Part shown: piece by piece, positions 14,881-20,116 of the stretch | Layout of the letters: the number at the start of each line of letters is the position of its first letter | How positions within the stretch are numbered: position 1 is the first letter of the stretch | The notes under the pieces: model-generated | Databases searched by the model: none | What the model was told of the DNA's origin: nothing | Seen by the model: the letters and a program-made list of their open reading frames with translations, nothing else | Program-made: the position numbers and the translations under genes | From: Alistipes sp. | Lineage (GTDB): Bacteria > Bacteroidota > Bacteroidia > Bacteroidales > Rikenellaceae | DNA: 20,116 nucleotides | NCBI GenBank assembly: GCA_017436185.1 | Contig: JAFSDP010000013.1 | Location: 1 to 20,116, forward strand | Reading direction: 5' to 3'

Positions 14881-14929
14881 CCTCTGTATCCCCCTCCGAG
14901 CCATTTTTGCAGAAAAAATAGGTCTAAAA

Positions 14930-14961
14930 TTTGGTAGAGTGTAGAATAATGTTTAATTTTA
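14930..14961 (+). promoter_or_regulatory. Promoter of the DksA-like gene
   Basis: TTTG (14930-14933) is followed by 20 nt and TAATTTTA (14954-14961), one base from the TAnnTTTG consensus. The start site would be near 14967, about 35 nt before the ATG at 15002. The 121-bp spacer is AT-rich compared with the flanking genes. Confidence 0.6.
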
Positions 14962-15001
14962 CATTATAACCAAAGCAACTAACGAATAAAAGGATACGAT
15001 T

Positions 15002-15382
15002 ATGGCAGAGGAGAGAACCCGTTACAGCGACGCCGAGCTGGAAGAGTTTCGGCAGTTGATACTGGCCAAGTTGGAGAGCGCTCGTGCCGATTATGAATTG
15101 CTCCGTCAGGCAATTACGCACACGGCAGGCAATGGCACAGACGACACCTCGCCCACCTACAAAGTGCTCGAAGAGGGTGCTGCAACCCTCTCGAAGGAGG
15201 AGAATGGCCGCCTGGCAATGCGCCAGATGAAATTTATACGCAACCTGGAGATGGCGTTGATTCGCATCGAGAACAAGACCTACGGCATCTGCAAGACCAC
15301 CGGCAAGCTCATTCCGAAGGAGCGCCTGATGAAGGTGCCTCACGCCACGGAGTGCATCGAGGCCAAAGAGGCCCGCAAGTAA
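15002..15382 (+). CDS. DksA/TraR-family RNA polymerase-binding regulator
   Basis: The 126-residue protein has a coiled-coil hairpin (about 10-90: LEEFRQLILAKLESARADYELL and EENGRLAMRQMKFIRNLEMALIRIE). The zinc-finger region follows: YGICKTTGKLIPKERLMKVPHATECIEAKEARK. DksA-type proteins enter the RNA polymerase secondary channel and adjust promoter use, often with ppGpp. Only two of the four zinc cysteines remain (in GIC and TEC), so a normal C4 finger cannot form. Loss of cysteines is known for Bacteroidota members of this family. The gene is monocistronic, with its own promoter (14930-14961) and a terminator 5 nt after the stop. Confidence 0.9.
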   Translation: MAEERTRYSDAELEEFRQLILAKLESARADYELLRQAITHTAGNGTDDTSPTYKVLEEGAATLSKEENGRLAMRQMKFIRNLEMALIRIENKTYGICKTTGKLIPKERLMKVPHATECIEAKEARK

Positions 15383-15386
15383 TAAA

Positions 15387-15417
15387 ATCCCCCGAAGCAG
15401 TTTCGGGGGATTTTTTT
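15387..15417 (+). terminator. Rho-independent terminator of the DksA-like gene
   Basis: ATCCCCCGAA (15387-15396) pairs with TTCGGGGGAT (15402-15411) across a 5-nt loop and is followed by a run of seven T (15411-15417). It starts 5 nt after the TAA at 15380-15382. Confidence 0.93.
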
Positions 15418-15457
15418 AATTCAAAATGTAGAATGCAAAATTCAACACTGGGGGTGT

Positions 15458-15480
15458 GGGGCGTCACGCCCCCTTTTTCT
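15458..15480 (+). terminator. Possible second terminator hairpin
   Basis: GGGGCG (15458-15463) pairs with CGCCCC (15467-15472) over a TCA loop, followed by CTTTTTCTTT. The stem is short but entirely G-C. It could back up the DksA-gene terminator or be part of an extragenic repeat. Confidence 0.45.
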
Positions 15481-15499
15481 TTGAGAAAGGTGGGGTAAA

Positions 15500-15529
15500 G
15501 ACCTATAAGACTTATAAGACCTATAGGTC
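15500..15529. repeat. Three 9-bp tandem near-repeats
   Basis: GACCTATAA (15500-15508), GACTTATAA (15509-15517) and GACCTATAG (15518-15526) run head to tail, and the last copy plus GTC forms the 12-bp palindrome GACCTATAGGTC. Such short repeats can vary in copy number between strains. Confidence 0.7.
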
Positions 15530-15567
15530 ACGTATGCCCCATAGGCCCCATCGGTCTCTACGGGCGT

Positions 15568-15587
15568 GGGTTACATTTTTGTAACCC
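15568..15587. repeat. Perfect hairpin GGGTTACA-TTTT-TGTAACCC
   Basis: Two 8-bp arms (15568-15575 and 15580-15587) pair perfectly over a TTTT loop. No T run follows on either strand, so it may be an operator-like palindrome or part of an extragenic repeat rather than a terminator. Confidence 0.6.
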
Positions 15588-15675
15588 GAGATAAAAGGAG
15601 CGCATCATTCGGCAGCCCGTAGTTCAGAAAATTCAAAATTTGAGTGATTGGAGGGCGATAAATGAAAAAAATCGC

Positions 15676-15683
15676 TATCTTTG
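15676..15683 (+). promoter_or_regulatory. Putative -7 element for the membrane/zinc-knuckle gene pair
   Basis: TATCTTTG matches TAnnTTTG and lies 47 nt before the ATG at 15731. No TTTG at 19-21 nt upstream is seen, so the -33 element would be poor. Confidence 0.45.
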
Positions 15684-15730
15684 TCAAATGTGGCTGACAA
15701 GCAGCCCGTTTAATCAATACCTTTCTGACA

Positions 15731-16216
15731 ATGAATCTGCCCGGTTTTCTCGTTTTTTTGGAGGATCGACCTTCGCTTAAGAGCCTGCTGCTGTTGTTGG
15801 CCGTGGCGCTCGGTATCTATTTTGTTTGTAACCTCTTCGTAAGCAAACCTGCCGACGAAGAGCGTCCGTCGGCCCTCAAGACCCTGCTGACGACCTACAA
15901 CGCCTACACCCCCTGGGGATTTGTTGAGGCCGCAGGCAAGGCCGATGAGTATGGCCGACAACTCTACGACAAAGAGCTTTCGGAGGGCAAAACCACCAAG
16001 AAATACAGCGGCTTCACCCGTCTGGGCTACTGCTGGGAGGCAATGGATGTCTATGAAAAGGAGTTGGGCAACCGTTATCTGCTGCCCCTCTACCTGCCCA
16101 TCTATCTCTTATGTTTTCTGGGTGTGGCGTTGGTGATGGCGATTCGTTTCCGCATCCGGGCAATGCGACCGCTCGACTTTACCGTCTCGGCAACCCAATT
16201 TACTTCCAAACGATAG
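15731..16216 (+). CDS. Uncharacterised two-TM membrane protein
   Basis: The 161-residue protein has no family I recognise. Hydrophobic helices lie at about 17-37 (KSLLLLLAVALGIYFVCNLFV) and 116-137 (RYLLPLYLPIYLLCFLGVALVM). Between them is a soluble region of about 75 residues rich in tyrosine and charged residues (LTTYNAYTPWGFVEAAGKADEYGRQLYDKELS). With both ends cytoplasmic, the central region would face the periplasm. The next gene starts 13 nt downstream and is also a membrane protein, so the two probably form one transcription unit and may form a complex. Confidence 0.7.
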   Translation: MNLPGFLVFLEDRPSLKSLLLLLAVALGIYFVCNLFVSKPADEERPSALKTLLTTYNAYTPWGFVEAAGKADEYGRQLYDKELSEGKTTKKYSGFTRLGYCWEAMDVYEKELGNRYLLPLYLPIYLLCFLGVALVMAIRFRIRAMRPLDFTVSATQFTSKR

Positions 16217-16229
16217 AAAGGGGAGCAAG

Positions 16230-17891
16230 ATGGCACAGTACAGAATGAATCAGAAGATCGCCTTCTCTGCTTCGGAGGAGAGTCGTTTTCGTCAGTTGAT
16301 GAATCGTTGGGCCGCCTCGGCCGAGGGTTTCAACCGCCCCACGCTGGGCGATGAGCTGCGGATTGTTGAGGTGTGGGATTCGCCCCTCTATCGGGTTTTG
16401 TTGAAGACCCAATACGACTGCCGCACCCTGGAGTCGGCCTCCAAACCGCTGGGTGGGCGTAATTTTCCCGTCAAGCCGGCCATCTCCCGCGCGGAGATCA
16501 AACGCTGGTCGATGGCTCCCTATCCGACCCTCTTTACCTCAAGCAACACCTCCACGCCCATCGATGGCACGGCCTACGCCGCCACCTGCACCTCTTGTTC
16601 GGGGGCGGGCAAGATTACCTGCGCCACCTGTCACGGCACGGGCCGAGTGAAGCGTGAGGTGACCACCAAACGCCGTTGCGACCATTGCAGCGGCTATGGC
16701 TACATCTATCAGAAGCAGCTGGTCGAGGTGCAGAAGCAGGTGCAGGATTATAGCGATGGAGGCAAACTCAAACTCCGCTATGTGAAGGAGGAGCAGTCGG
16801 TGAAGGTGACCTGTCCCGTTTGTCAGGGTAGCCGTGAACTGAAGCGTGTTAGCTATGTCGATGAGGGGTGCAAGGCGTGTGGCGCATCGGGCCGCCTGAT
16901 CTGCCCCACCTGCAAGGGCGAGGGACAGATGGTAAACTATACGGTCCTGGCTCGTCACCTCTATACCAAGGTCCTGTTCCGACGCCTCTATCCCTCGCAG
17001 ATTCCGCAGGAGGAGCTCTCGAAGATGAGCGACTTTTTGGGCGATTCGGCCCCCTGGAAGGTGGTGGAACGTCTGCAAATCGAGGGCGAAAAGTTCAAAG
17101 AGGCGGGGCTGGAGTCTCGTCCCGTGGTGGGCCACATTATGGCTAAACTCCCCTCGTGGGTCGAGCATCCTGACCATACGGCGGTCTGCTTCCATCGGGT
17201 CGAGACGTGCGAGTGTGCGGCAAAGACGGTCATCTACGAGGTCGATGGCAGTCGCTACTACTGCCTGCTGCTCGGGGACGAGTGGCGTCTGGTGACGGCC
17301 ACTTCGCCGATGACCAAGCGGCTCAACAACCTCAAAGAGCAGGTCAATGCCCTCTGTCGGGTGCACCGCTATGGCGAGGCGTGGGCCTTGTTGAATGAGG
17401 TCAATAAATTCCCGCAGGCAGGCTCGGCCGAGGCCCAAATGAAGGAGCAATTGGAGGAGCGTATGGAGATGGTCACCCGCCTGGGTGCCAATATCGGTCT
17501 GGTGCTGGCAGGATTCCTCTTTGCACCGCTGATGTATCTGATATACACCCACTTCGATTTCTATGCCCCTTGGAGTCGCTGGCTGATGAATTGGCTGGAG
17601 ATTCGGACCGAACTGATGATGGGCATCTCGTACCTCTTCATTCTCTTTGCAAGTATGAAGTTCTACCGCTTCGAGCTGCCCCCCTCGTCGATTCTTGTCG
17701 CTTCGCCCCGTGTGCGCTTTATGAAGGGGTTGGGATACGGTTTCGGATGGTTCTTCTTCTTTGCCCTGCTGGCGGTCCTGATGGCCTTCTTTGGCGTGAT
17801 GCCCCTTTTGACCTGGGCCGTGAAGATTGTGCTGGCGATCCTCTTCTTTGTGGTGGCTATCGTCTGGATGATTATTGGCGGAATCTTTTAG
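16230..17891 (+). CDS. Membrane protein with six DnaJ-type zinc knuckles and no J domain
   Basis: The 553-residue protein has three parts. Residues 1-115 show no known domain. Residues 120-234 carry six C-x-x-C knuckles, at C120/123, C131/134, C150/153, C195/198, C214/217 and C225/228. Most have the CxxCxGxG form of the DnaJ cysteine-rich region (CTSCSGAG, CATCHGTG, CDHCSGYG, CPTCKGEG). After a soluble stretch with a CHRVETCEC-like cysteine patch (about 320-329), the C-terminus has four or so membrane helices (about 422-440, 463-477, 501-522 and 528-552). No J domain or HPD motif is present. DnaJ zinc regions bind unfolded proteins and act in thiol chemistry; the role here is unknown. It follows a small membrane protein gene by 13 nt. 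Confidence 0.72.
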   Translation: MAQYRMNQKIAFSASEESRFRQLMNRWAASAEGFNRPTLGDELRIVEVWDSPLYRVLLKTQYDCRTLESASKPLGGRNFPVKPAISRAEIKRWSMAPYPTLFTSSNTSTPIDGTAYAATCTSCSGAGKITCATCHGTGRVKREVTTKRRCDHCSGYGYIYQKQLVEVQKQVQDYSDGGKLKLRYVKEEQSVKVTCPVCQGSRELKRVSYVDEGCKACGASGRLICPTCKGEGQMVNYTVLARHLYTKVLFRRLYPSQIPQEELSKMSDFLGDSAPWKVVERLQIEGEKFKEAGLESRPVVGHIMAKLPSWVEHPDHTAVCFHRVETCECAAKTVIYEVDGSRYYCLLLGDEWRLVTATSPMTKRLNNLKEQVNALCRVHRYGEAWALLNEVNKFPQAGSAEAQMKEQLEERMEMVTRLGANIGLVLAGFLFAPLMYLIYTHFDFYAPWSRWLMNWLEIRTELMMGISYLFILFASMKFYRFELPPSSILVASPRVRFMKGLGYGFGWFFFFALLAVLMAFFGVMPLLTWAVKIVLAILFFVVAIVWMIIGGIF

Positions 17892-18385
17892 AGCAGCTGC
17901 ATTGCAATGACGGCACACGCCTCGGCATCGGCTAAGGCGTGGTGGTGCGCTTTCAGATCGTAGCCGCACGCTGCAGCCACAGTGTGGAGCTGATGGTTGG
18001 GAAGCGTACGCCCAAACGAACGGCGAGAGGCGGCCAACGTATCGTAGAAGGGAGCTACATCGCACGGTAGGCCGTAGTGGTTGCAGACGGCACGCAAACA
18101 CCGCTCATCGAAGCGGGCATTGTGGGCCACCAGCGGCAACCCCTCCACCAGGGGTTGCAACTCCTGCCACACCTCCGAGAAGGGTCGTGCCGAGAGGGTG
18201 TCGCAACTGCGCAGACCGTGTACGGCGGTGCAGAAGCGGCTGTAATAGTTGGGCGTGGGGCGGATGAGCGAGTAGTAACGCGCTTGAATCTCCCCACCTC
18301 GCACAATCACCACACCGACCGAACAGACACTCGTGGGCGAGGTGTTGGCCGTTTCAAAGTCGATGGCTGCAAAATCACGCAACAT
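17888..18385 (-). CDS. DEDDh-family 3'-5' exonuclease (DnaQ-like)
   Basis: The 165-residue protein is a lone exonuclease domain. Exo I is AAIDFETAN (D9, E11), Exo II is VAHNARFDE (D93) and Exo III is HHHALADAEA (H148, D153), so all catalytic residues of the DEDDh class are present. Family members degrade DNA or RNA 3'-5', as in the polymerase III epsilon subunit or oligoribonuclease. The short length fits stand-alone Bacteroidota versions annotated as 3'-5' exonuclease; the substrate is not known. It follows the membrane protein gene by 5 nt. Its stop codon overlaps that of the convergent zinc-knuckle gene (TTAG at 17888-17891). Confidence 0.9.
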   Translation of the reverse strand: MLRDFAAIDFETANTSPTSVCSVGVVIVRGGEIQARYYSLIRPTPNYYSRFCTAVHGLRSCDTLSARPFSEVWQELQPLVEGLPLVAHNARFDERCLRAVCNHYGLPCDVAPFYDTLAASRRSFGRTLPNHQLHTVAAACGYDLKAHHHALADAEACAVIAMQLL

Positions 18386-18390
18386 ACACG

Positions 18391-19305
18391 CTACTTTTTA
18401 CGCCAAACAATATAACTGATGTTTCGGGGCATCCGATAGCGTCGTGAGCGGTAGATGTTCTCGTCGCCAAATTCGTGACGCTCGCCATTCTCGTCCACCG
18501 CCCAGCCATAAGCTGTCGAGCCGACCAATGAAACCGCCTCGTCGATACCCAAATCGACCAACGCCTGCGAGAAATCGTGGAACGACTCCTGGGTCTGCGT
18601 CTCGACCATAAAAATCTCGCCCAGACGGTCGCAGATGGCCCGTCGGTAAGATTTGTTCTTGGGGTTGTTCTCGACCAGCACGCCGTGCTGCACCAGCGGA
18701 TATTGGCGGAAGAAGTAGCCACCCCGCTCGGTAGCCTCCTCGAAGAGGGGCGAGTTGTCGGCCACGCCGACCGTCACCTTTCCATCAATCGAGGCGCAGA
18801 ATCCCCGCTTGGACAATCCCCACGCCTTGGGCTCGCCACGCAGCACAAAGGCTCCCACGATTTTGCCGTTGTCGGCACGCACATCGGCCGCCTGGGCGGT
18901 GTAGATGATGGTGGTGTCGGCCTTGTCGATGCGCCCCACGTGCAGCTCCAACGAGGCGTTGTGGGGGATGTAGATGCGTAAGGGAATGTCGTTGATGGTC
19001 GTGTCTCGGATTTCGCAATGGCCCGCCTTGAGCGAGTCGGTCGGCGTGCCGAAGCGAACTCGTTGCGGGGCTTCGTAGCTAACCGTCGGCAGCGGCTCAA
19101 AGAGCGCAGGCTCCTCTTCGGGTGTCGTCTCACGGCTTGCAAAAATCCACACGCACACCGCCACCACGATGGCTGCTACGACACCGAGCGTAAACCACAA
19201 CCCTCTTCGATTGGGCTTCGGTGGTTCGATGGTCGGCTCTATGGGCGTTGCGTCACAACCGATGATGCGAATCTCATCATCCCGTATGTCCGTTTCGTGC
19301 ATCAT
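18391..19305 (-). CDS. Membrane-anchored protein resembling phosphodiester glycosidases
   Basis: The 304-residue protein has a short cytoplasmic N-terminus (1-34), one membrane helix (about 35-55, GLWFTLGVVAAIVVAVCVWIF) and a periplasmic domain. That domain resembles the NAGPA/DUF2233 phosphodiester glycosidase fold: FVLRGEPKAWGLSKRG, SIDGKVTVGVADNSPLFEEA, GVLVENNPKNKSYRRAICDR and a late ALVDLGIDEAVSLVGSTAYGW segment, where relatives often have a glycine-rich active-site motif. The assignment is from remembered family pattern and is tentative. The start ATG overlaps the LytTR stop (ATGA), so translation is coupled to the regulator gene. Its substrate is unknown, but cell-envelope glycans are plausible. 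Confidence 0.6.
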   Translation of the reverse strand: MMHETDIRDDEIRIIGCDATPIEPTIEPPKPNRRGLWFTLGVVAAIVVAVCVWIFASRETTPEEEPALFEPLPTVSYEAPQRVRFGTPTDSLKAGHCEIRDTTINDIPLRIYIPHNASLELHVGRIDKADTTIIYTAQAADVRADNGKIVGAFVLRGEPKAWGLSKRGFCASIDGKVTVGVADNSPLFEEATERGGYFFRQYPLVQHGVLVENNPKNKSYRRAICDRLGEIFMVETQTQESFHDFSQALVDLGIDEAVSLVGSTAYGWAVDENGERHEFGDENIYRSRRYRMPRNISYIVWRKK

Positions 19306-19667
19306 AAGGTGTTCTCCTTTTCAACAAGCTCCTTTAGCTGCCTGAGGGCCTCCTTCGAGGCATTGACCGTATGGCTGAAGCGATCGACGTCCGAGAGGAC
19401 GAGCCGCTGTCGGCGCATATCGATTTGGTAGATGTAGGAGCGGTTAATAATCAGACTGCGACCAATGCGGATAAAATCCTTGCCCGCCGTACCCAGCTGT
19501 TCGCCTATCATACGCTCAATCTCACCGAGTTGAAAGGTGAGCGTGCGCACCTCGTCGTTGGTCTGGTAGAGCAACGAGTAGTTGCCGTCCGACGAAATAT
19601 AGATAATTCGTTCGGGCGCAATGCGGACCAATTCGGTCGAGGTTGATATGACAAGGTGGCGTGCCAT
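19302..19667 (-). CDS. Stand-alone LytTR DNA-binding regulator
   Basis: The 121-residue protein is essentially one LytTR domain, with IIYISSDGNYSLLYQTNDEVRTLTFQLGEIER (about 21-52), FIRIGRSLIINRSYI and the terminal VNASKEALRQLKELV helix. LytTR domains bind DNA through beta strands and usually sit behind a receiver domain; none is present, so control by phosphorylation within this protein is not possible. It is first in a three-gene operon with a strong promoter (19684-19715) and overlaps the next gene by 4 nt. It may regulate its own operon together with the membrane protein downstream. The start at 19667 is the only good ATG. Confidence 0.9.
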   Translation of the reverse strand: MARHLVISTSTELVRIAPERIIYISSDGNYSLLYQTNDEVRTLTFQLGEIERMIGEQLGTAGKDFIRIGRSLIINRSYIYQIDMRRQRLVLSDVDRFSHTVNASKEALRQLKELVEKENTL

Positions 19668-19683
19668 TGGTTGTTTCGTGTAG

Positions 19684-19715
19684 CAAATTTAGCGAGCGAA
19701 AGGCGAATCCCCAAA
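19684..19715 (-). promoter_or_regulatory. Promoter of the LytTR operon
   Basis: On the minus strand TTTG (19715-19712) is followed by 20 nt and TAAATTTG (19691-19684), a full match to the Bacteroidota consensus. The start site would be near 19678, about 11 nt before the ATG at 19667. A second -7-like TACATTTG lies at 19734-19727. Confidence 0.75.
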
Positions 19716-19837
19716 CATTTCGGGAGCAAATGTACCAAATGGGTCGTTGGATGTATGAAATGGGGTTTGGCGCAGCCCCCAAAAAAAGATCAATATGCTC
19801 CAAGTGTAACAGAGAATTCCCAATATCCCAACATCCC

Positions 19838-19854
19838 AGTTAAATCATTTAACT
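19838..19854. repeat. Palindrome AGTTAAAT-C-ATTTAACT
   Basis: Two 8-bp arms (19838-19845, 19847-19853 plus T19854) are perfect inverted copies around one C. Located between two divergent promoters, it could be an operator. No T run follows, so it is not a standard terminator. Confidence 0.5.
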
Positions 19855-19993
19855 CATTGAGCCAGTGGAAATTACTGAATATTGCACATAATGTGTTTGG
19901 CCCTTAAGATGTTGGTATAGAATAAATTAGACTATCTGAAATCTTTTTTTAGGTTACACCTGTGATATATTAATCAAAAATTTGGTACAAAGG

Positions 19994-20024
19994 GTTGGAT
20001 TTTTCCACTTTTTGCCTAAATTTG
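19994..20024 (+). promoter_or_regulatory. Plus-strand promoter at the right edge
   Basis: GTTG (19994-19997) is followed by 19 nt and TAAATTTG (20017-20024). The -7 element is a full match and the -33 matches at three of four positions. It points out of the window toward a gene mostly or wholly beyond the right edge. Confidence 0.55.
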
Positions 20025-20033
20025 CAAACAGAT

Positions 20034-20114
20034 ATGACGAACTTTTTTGCATACGGCTTTTATTACTTCTTTTTTGGCGACAAGAAAAGGGGCGAGATGG
20101 CGCGTGTGCGTTAA
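20034..20114 (+). CDS. Possible 26-residue hydrophobic peptide
   Basis: The ATG at 20034, 9 nt after a good -7 promoter element, opens a 26-codon frame ending TAA at 20112-20114. The peptide is very aromatic at its N-terminus (MTNFFAYGFYYFFFG) and basic at its end (DKKRGEMARVR). It could be a small membrane peptide, a leader peptide, or chance. The real gene served by the promoter may lie past the window edge. Confidence 0.3.
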   Translation: MTNFFAYGFYYFFFGDKKRGEMARVR

Positions 20115-20116
20115 AC

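Larger units (their letters stand above)
15383..15730. other. Intergenic stretch with hairpins and short tandem repeats
   Basis: These 348 bases hold no recognisable gene. In order they contain the terminator above; a GC-rich hairpin GGGGCG-TCA-CGCCCC (15458-15472) with a T-rich tail; three 9-bp near-repeats GACCTATAA/GACTTATAA/GACCTATAG (15500-15526) ending in the palindrome GACCTATAGGTC; a perfect 8-bp hairpin (15568-15587); and a -7 promoter element (15676-15683). The mixture looks like extragenic repetitive sequence. Confidence 0.65.
19668..20033. other. AT-rich spacer with divergent promoters and a palindrome
   Basis: These 366 bases contain the LytTR promoter on the minus strand, a 17-nt palindrome (19838-19854), and a plus-strand promoter near the right end (19994-20024). 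Base composition from about 19790 onward is more AT-rich than in the neighbouring genes. A short open frame with a CxxC motif (19749-19840 region, ..RSICSKCNREFP..) has no start context or homology that I can support. Confidence 0.5.

Noticed and set aside
13492..14904. Minus-strand open frame of about 470 codons opposite the OstA-like gene
   Set aside because: Histidine/leucine/arginine-rich shadow of a GC-rich coding strand with no domain; the plus-strand protein has signal peptide, family motifs and operon context.
15383..15730. tRNA or riboswitch in the spacer
   Set aside because: The hairpins do not form a cloverleaf and no conserved riboswitch core was seen; only simple stems and repeats are present.
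16539..18101. Minus-strand open frame of about 520 codons opposite the zinc-knuckle gene
   Set aside because: It overlaps the real exonuclease gene in another frame and has no family features; the cysteine knuckles on the plus strand are decisive.
19740..19843. Short frame with a CxxC motif (..SICSKCNREFP..)
   Set aside because: Too short, no start context, and a single CxxC is weak evidence for a zinc-ribbon gene remnant.

Overview
The window looks like a chromosome segment from the Bacteroidota, most likely a GC-rich gut member such as Alistipes (Rikenellaceae). The evidence is the gene content (parA-parB-DUF5683-LysM transglycosylase cluster, Bacteroidota-type SurA/OstA cluster, DksA-like protein with a degenerate zinc finger) and repeated promoters of the Bacteroidota type (TTTG, 19-20 nt, TAnnTTTG). 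The genus is an inference; no rRNA or tRNA gene is present to settle it.

Positions 1 to about 3218 are an AT-rich accessory island that differs clearly in base use from everything to its right. From the left edge it holds the first 27 codons of a zinc-ribbon (transposase-like) protein. Next comes a minus-strand cassette: a GHKL-type ATPase with an upstream STAS-like region, a DUF4325 STAS-like protein, and a two-TM protein whose gene is cut by a single in-frame TAA. An excisionase-like helix-turn-helix gene follows. The cassette has a near-perfect promoter (2248-2278) and a strong terminator (84-123), and both gene junctions overlap by 17 nt. It resembles a partner-switching system (kinase-like ATPase plus STAS antagonist) linked to a small membrane protein, and is the best candidate here for an undescribed system. 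The island abuts the 3' end of mnmE, a locus used as an integration site elsewhere (SGI1 in trmE/thdF). Four TTAG motifs at exact 10-bp phasing sit right beside the mnmE stop codon.

Positions 3219-8917 (minus strand) form a compact housekeeping operon: parA, parB, a DUF5683 membrane protein with an internal duplication, a LysM lytic transglycosylase, and mnmE. A divergent promoter region (8918-9092) separates it from plus-strand genes: a CPBP-family membrane protease, then an envelope-biogenesis set of a SurA-like lipoprotein, SurA and an OstA/LptA-like protein with an inserted charged helix. A DksA/TraR-like regulator with its own promoter and terminator follows. A repeat-rich spacer (15383-15730) leads to a two-gene unit: a small membrane protein and an unusual membrane protein with six DnaJ-type zinc knuckles but no J domain.

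At the right, a minus-strand operon (19667 to 17888) encodes a stand-alone LytTR DNA-binding protein, a membrane-anchored protein resembling phosphodiester glycosidases, and a DEDDh exonuclease. Its last stop codon overlaps the stop of the convergent zinc-knuckle gene. The last 370 bases are AT-rich, with a palindrome, a promoter and a possible 26-residue ORF at the edge.
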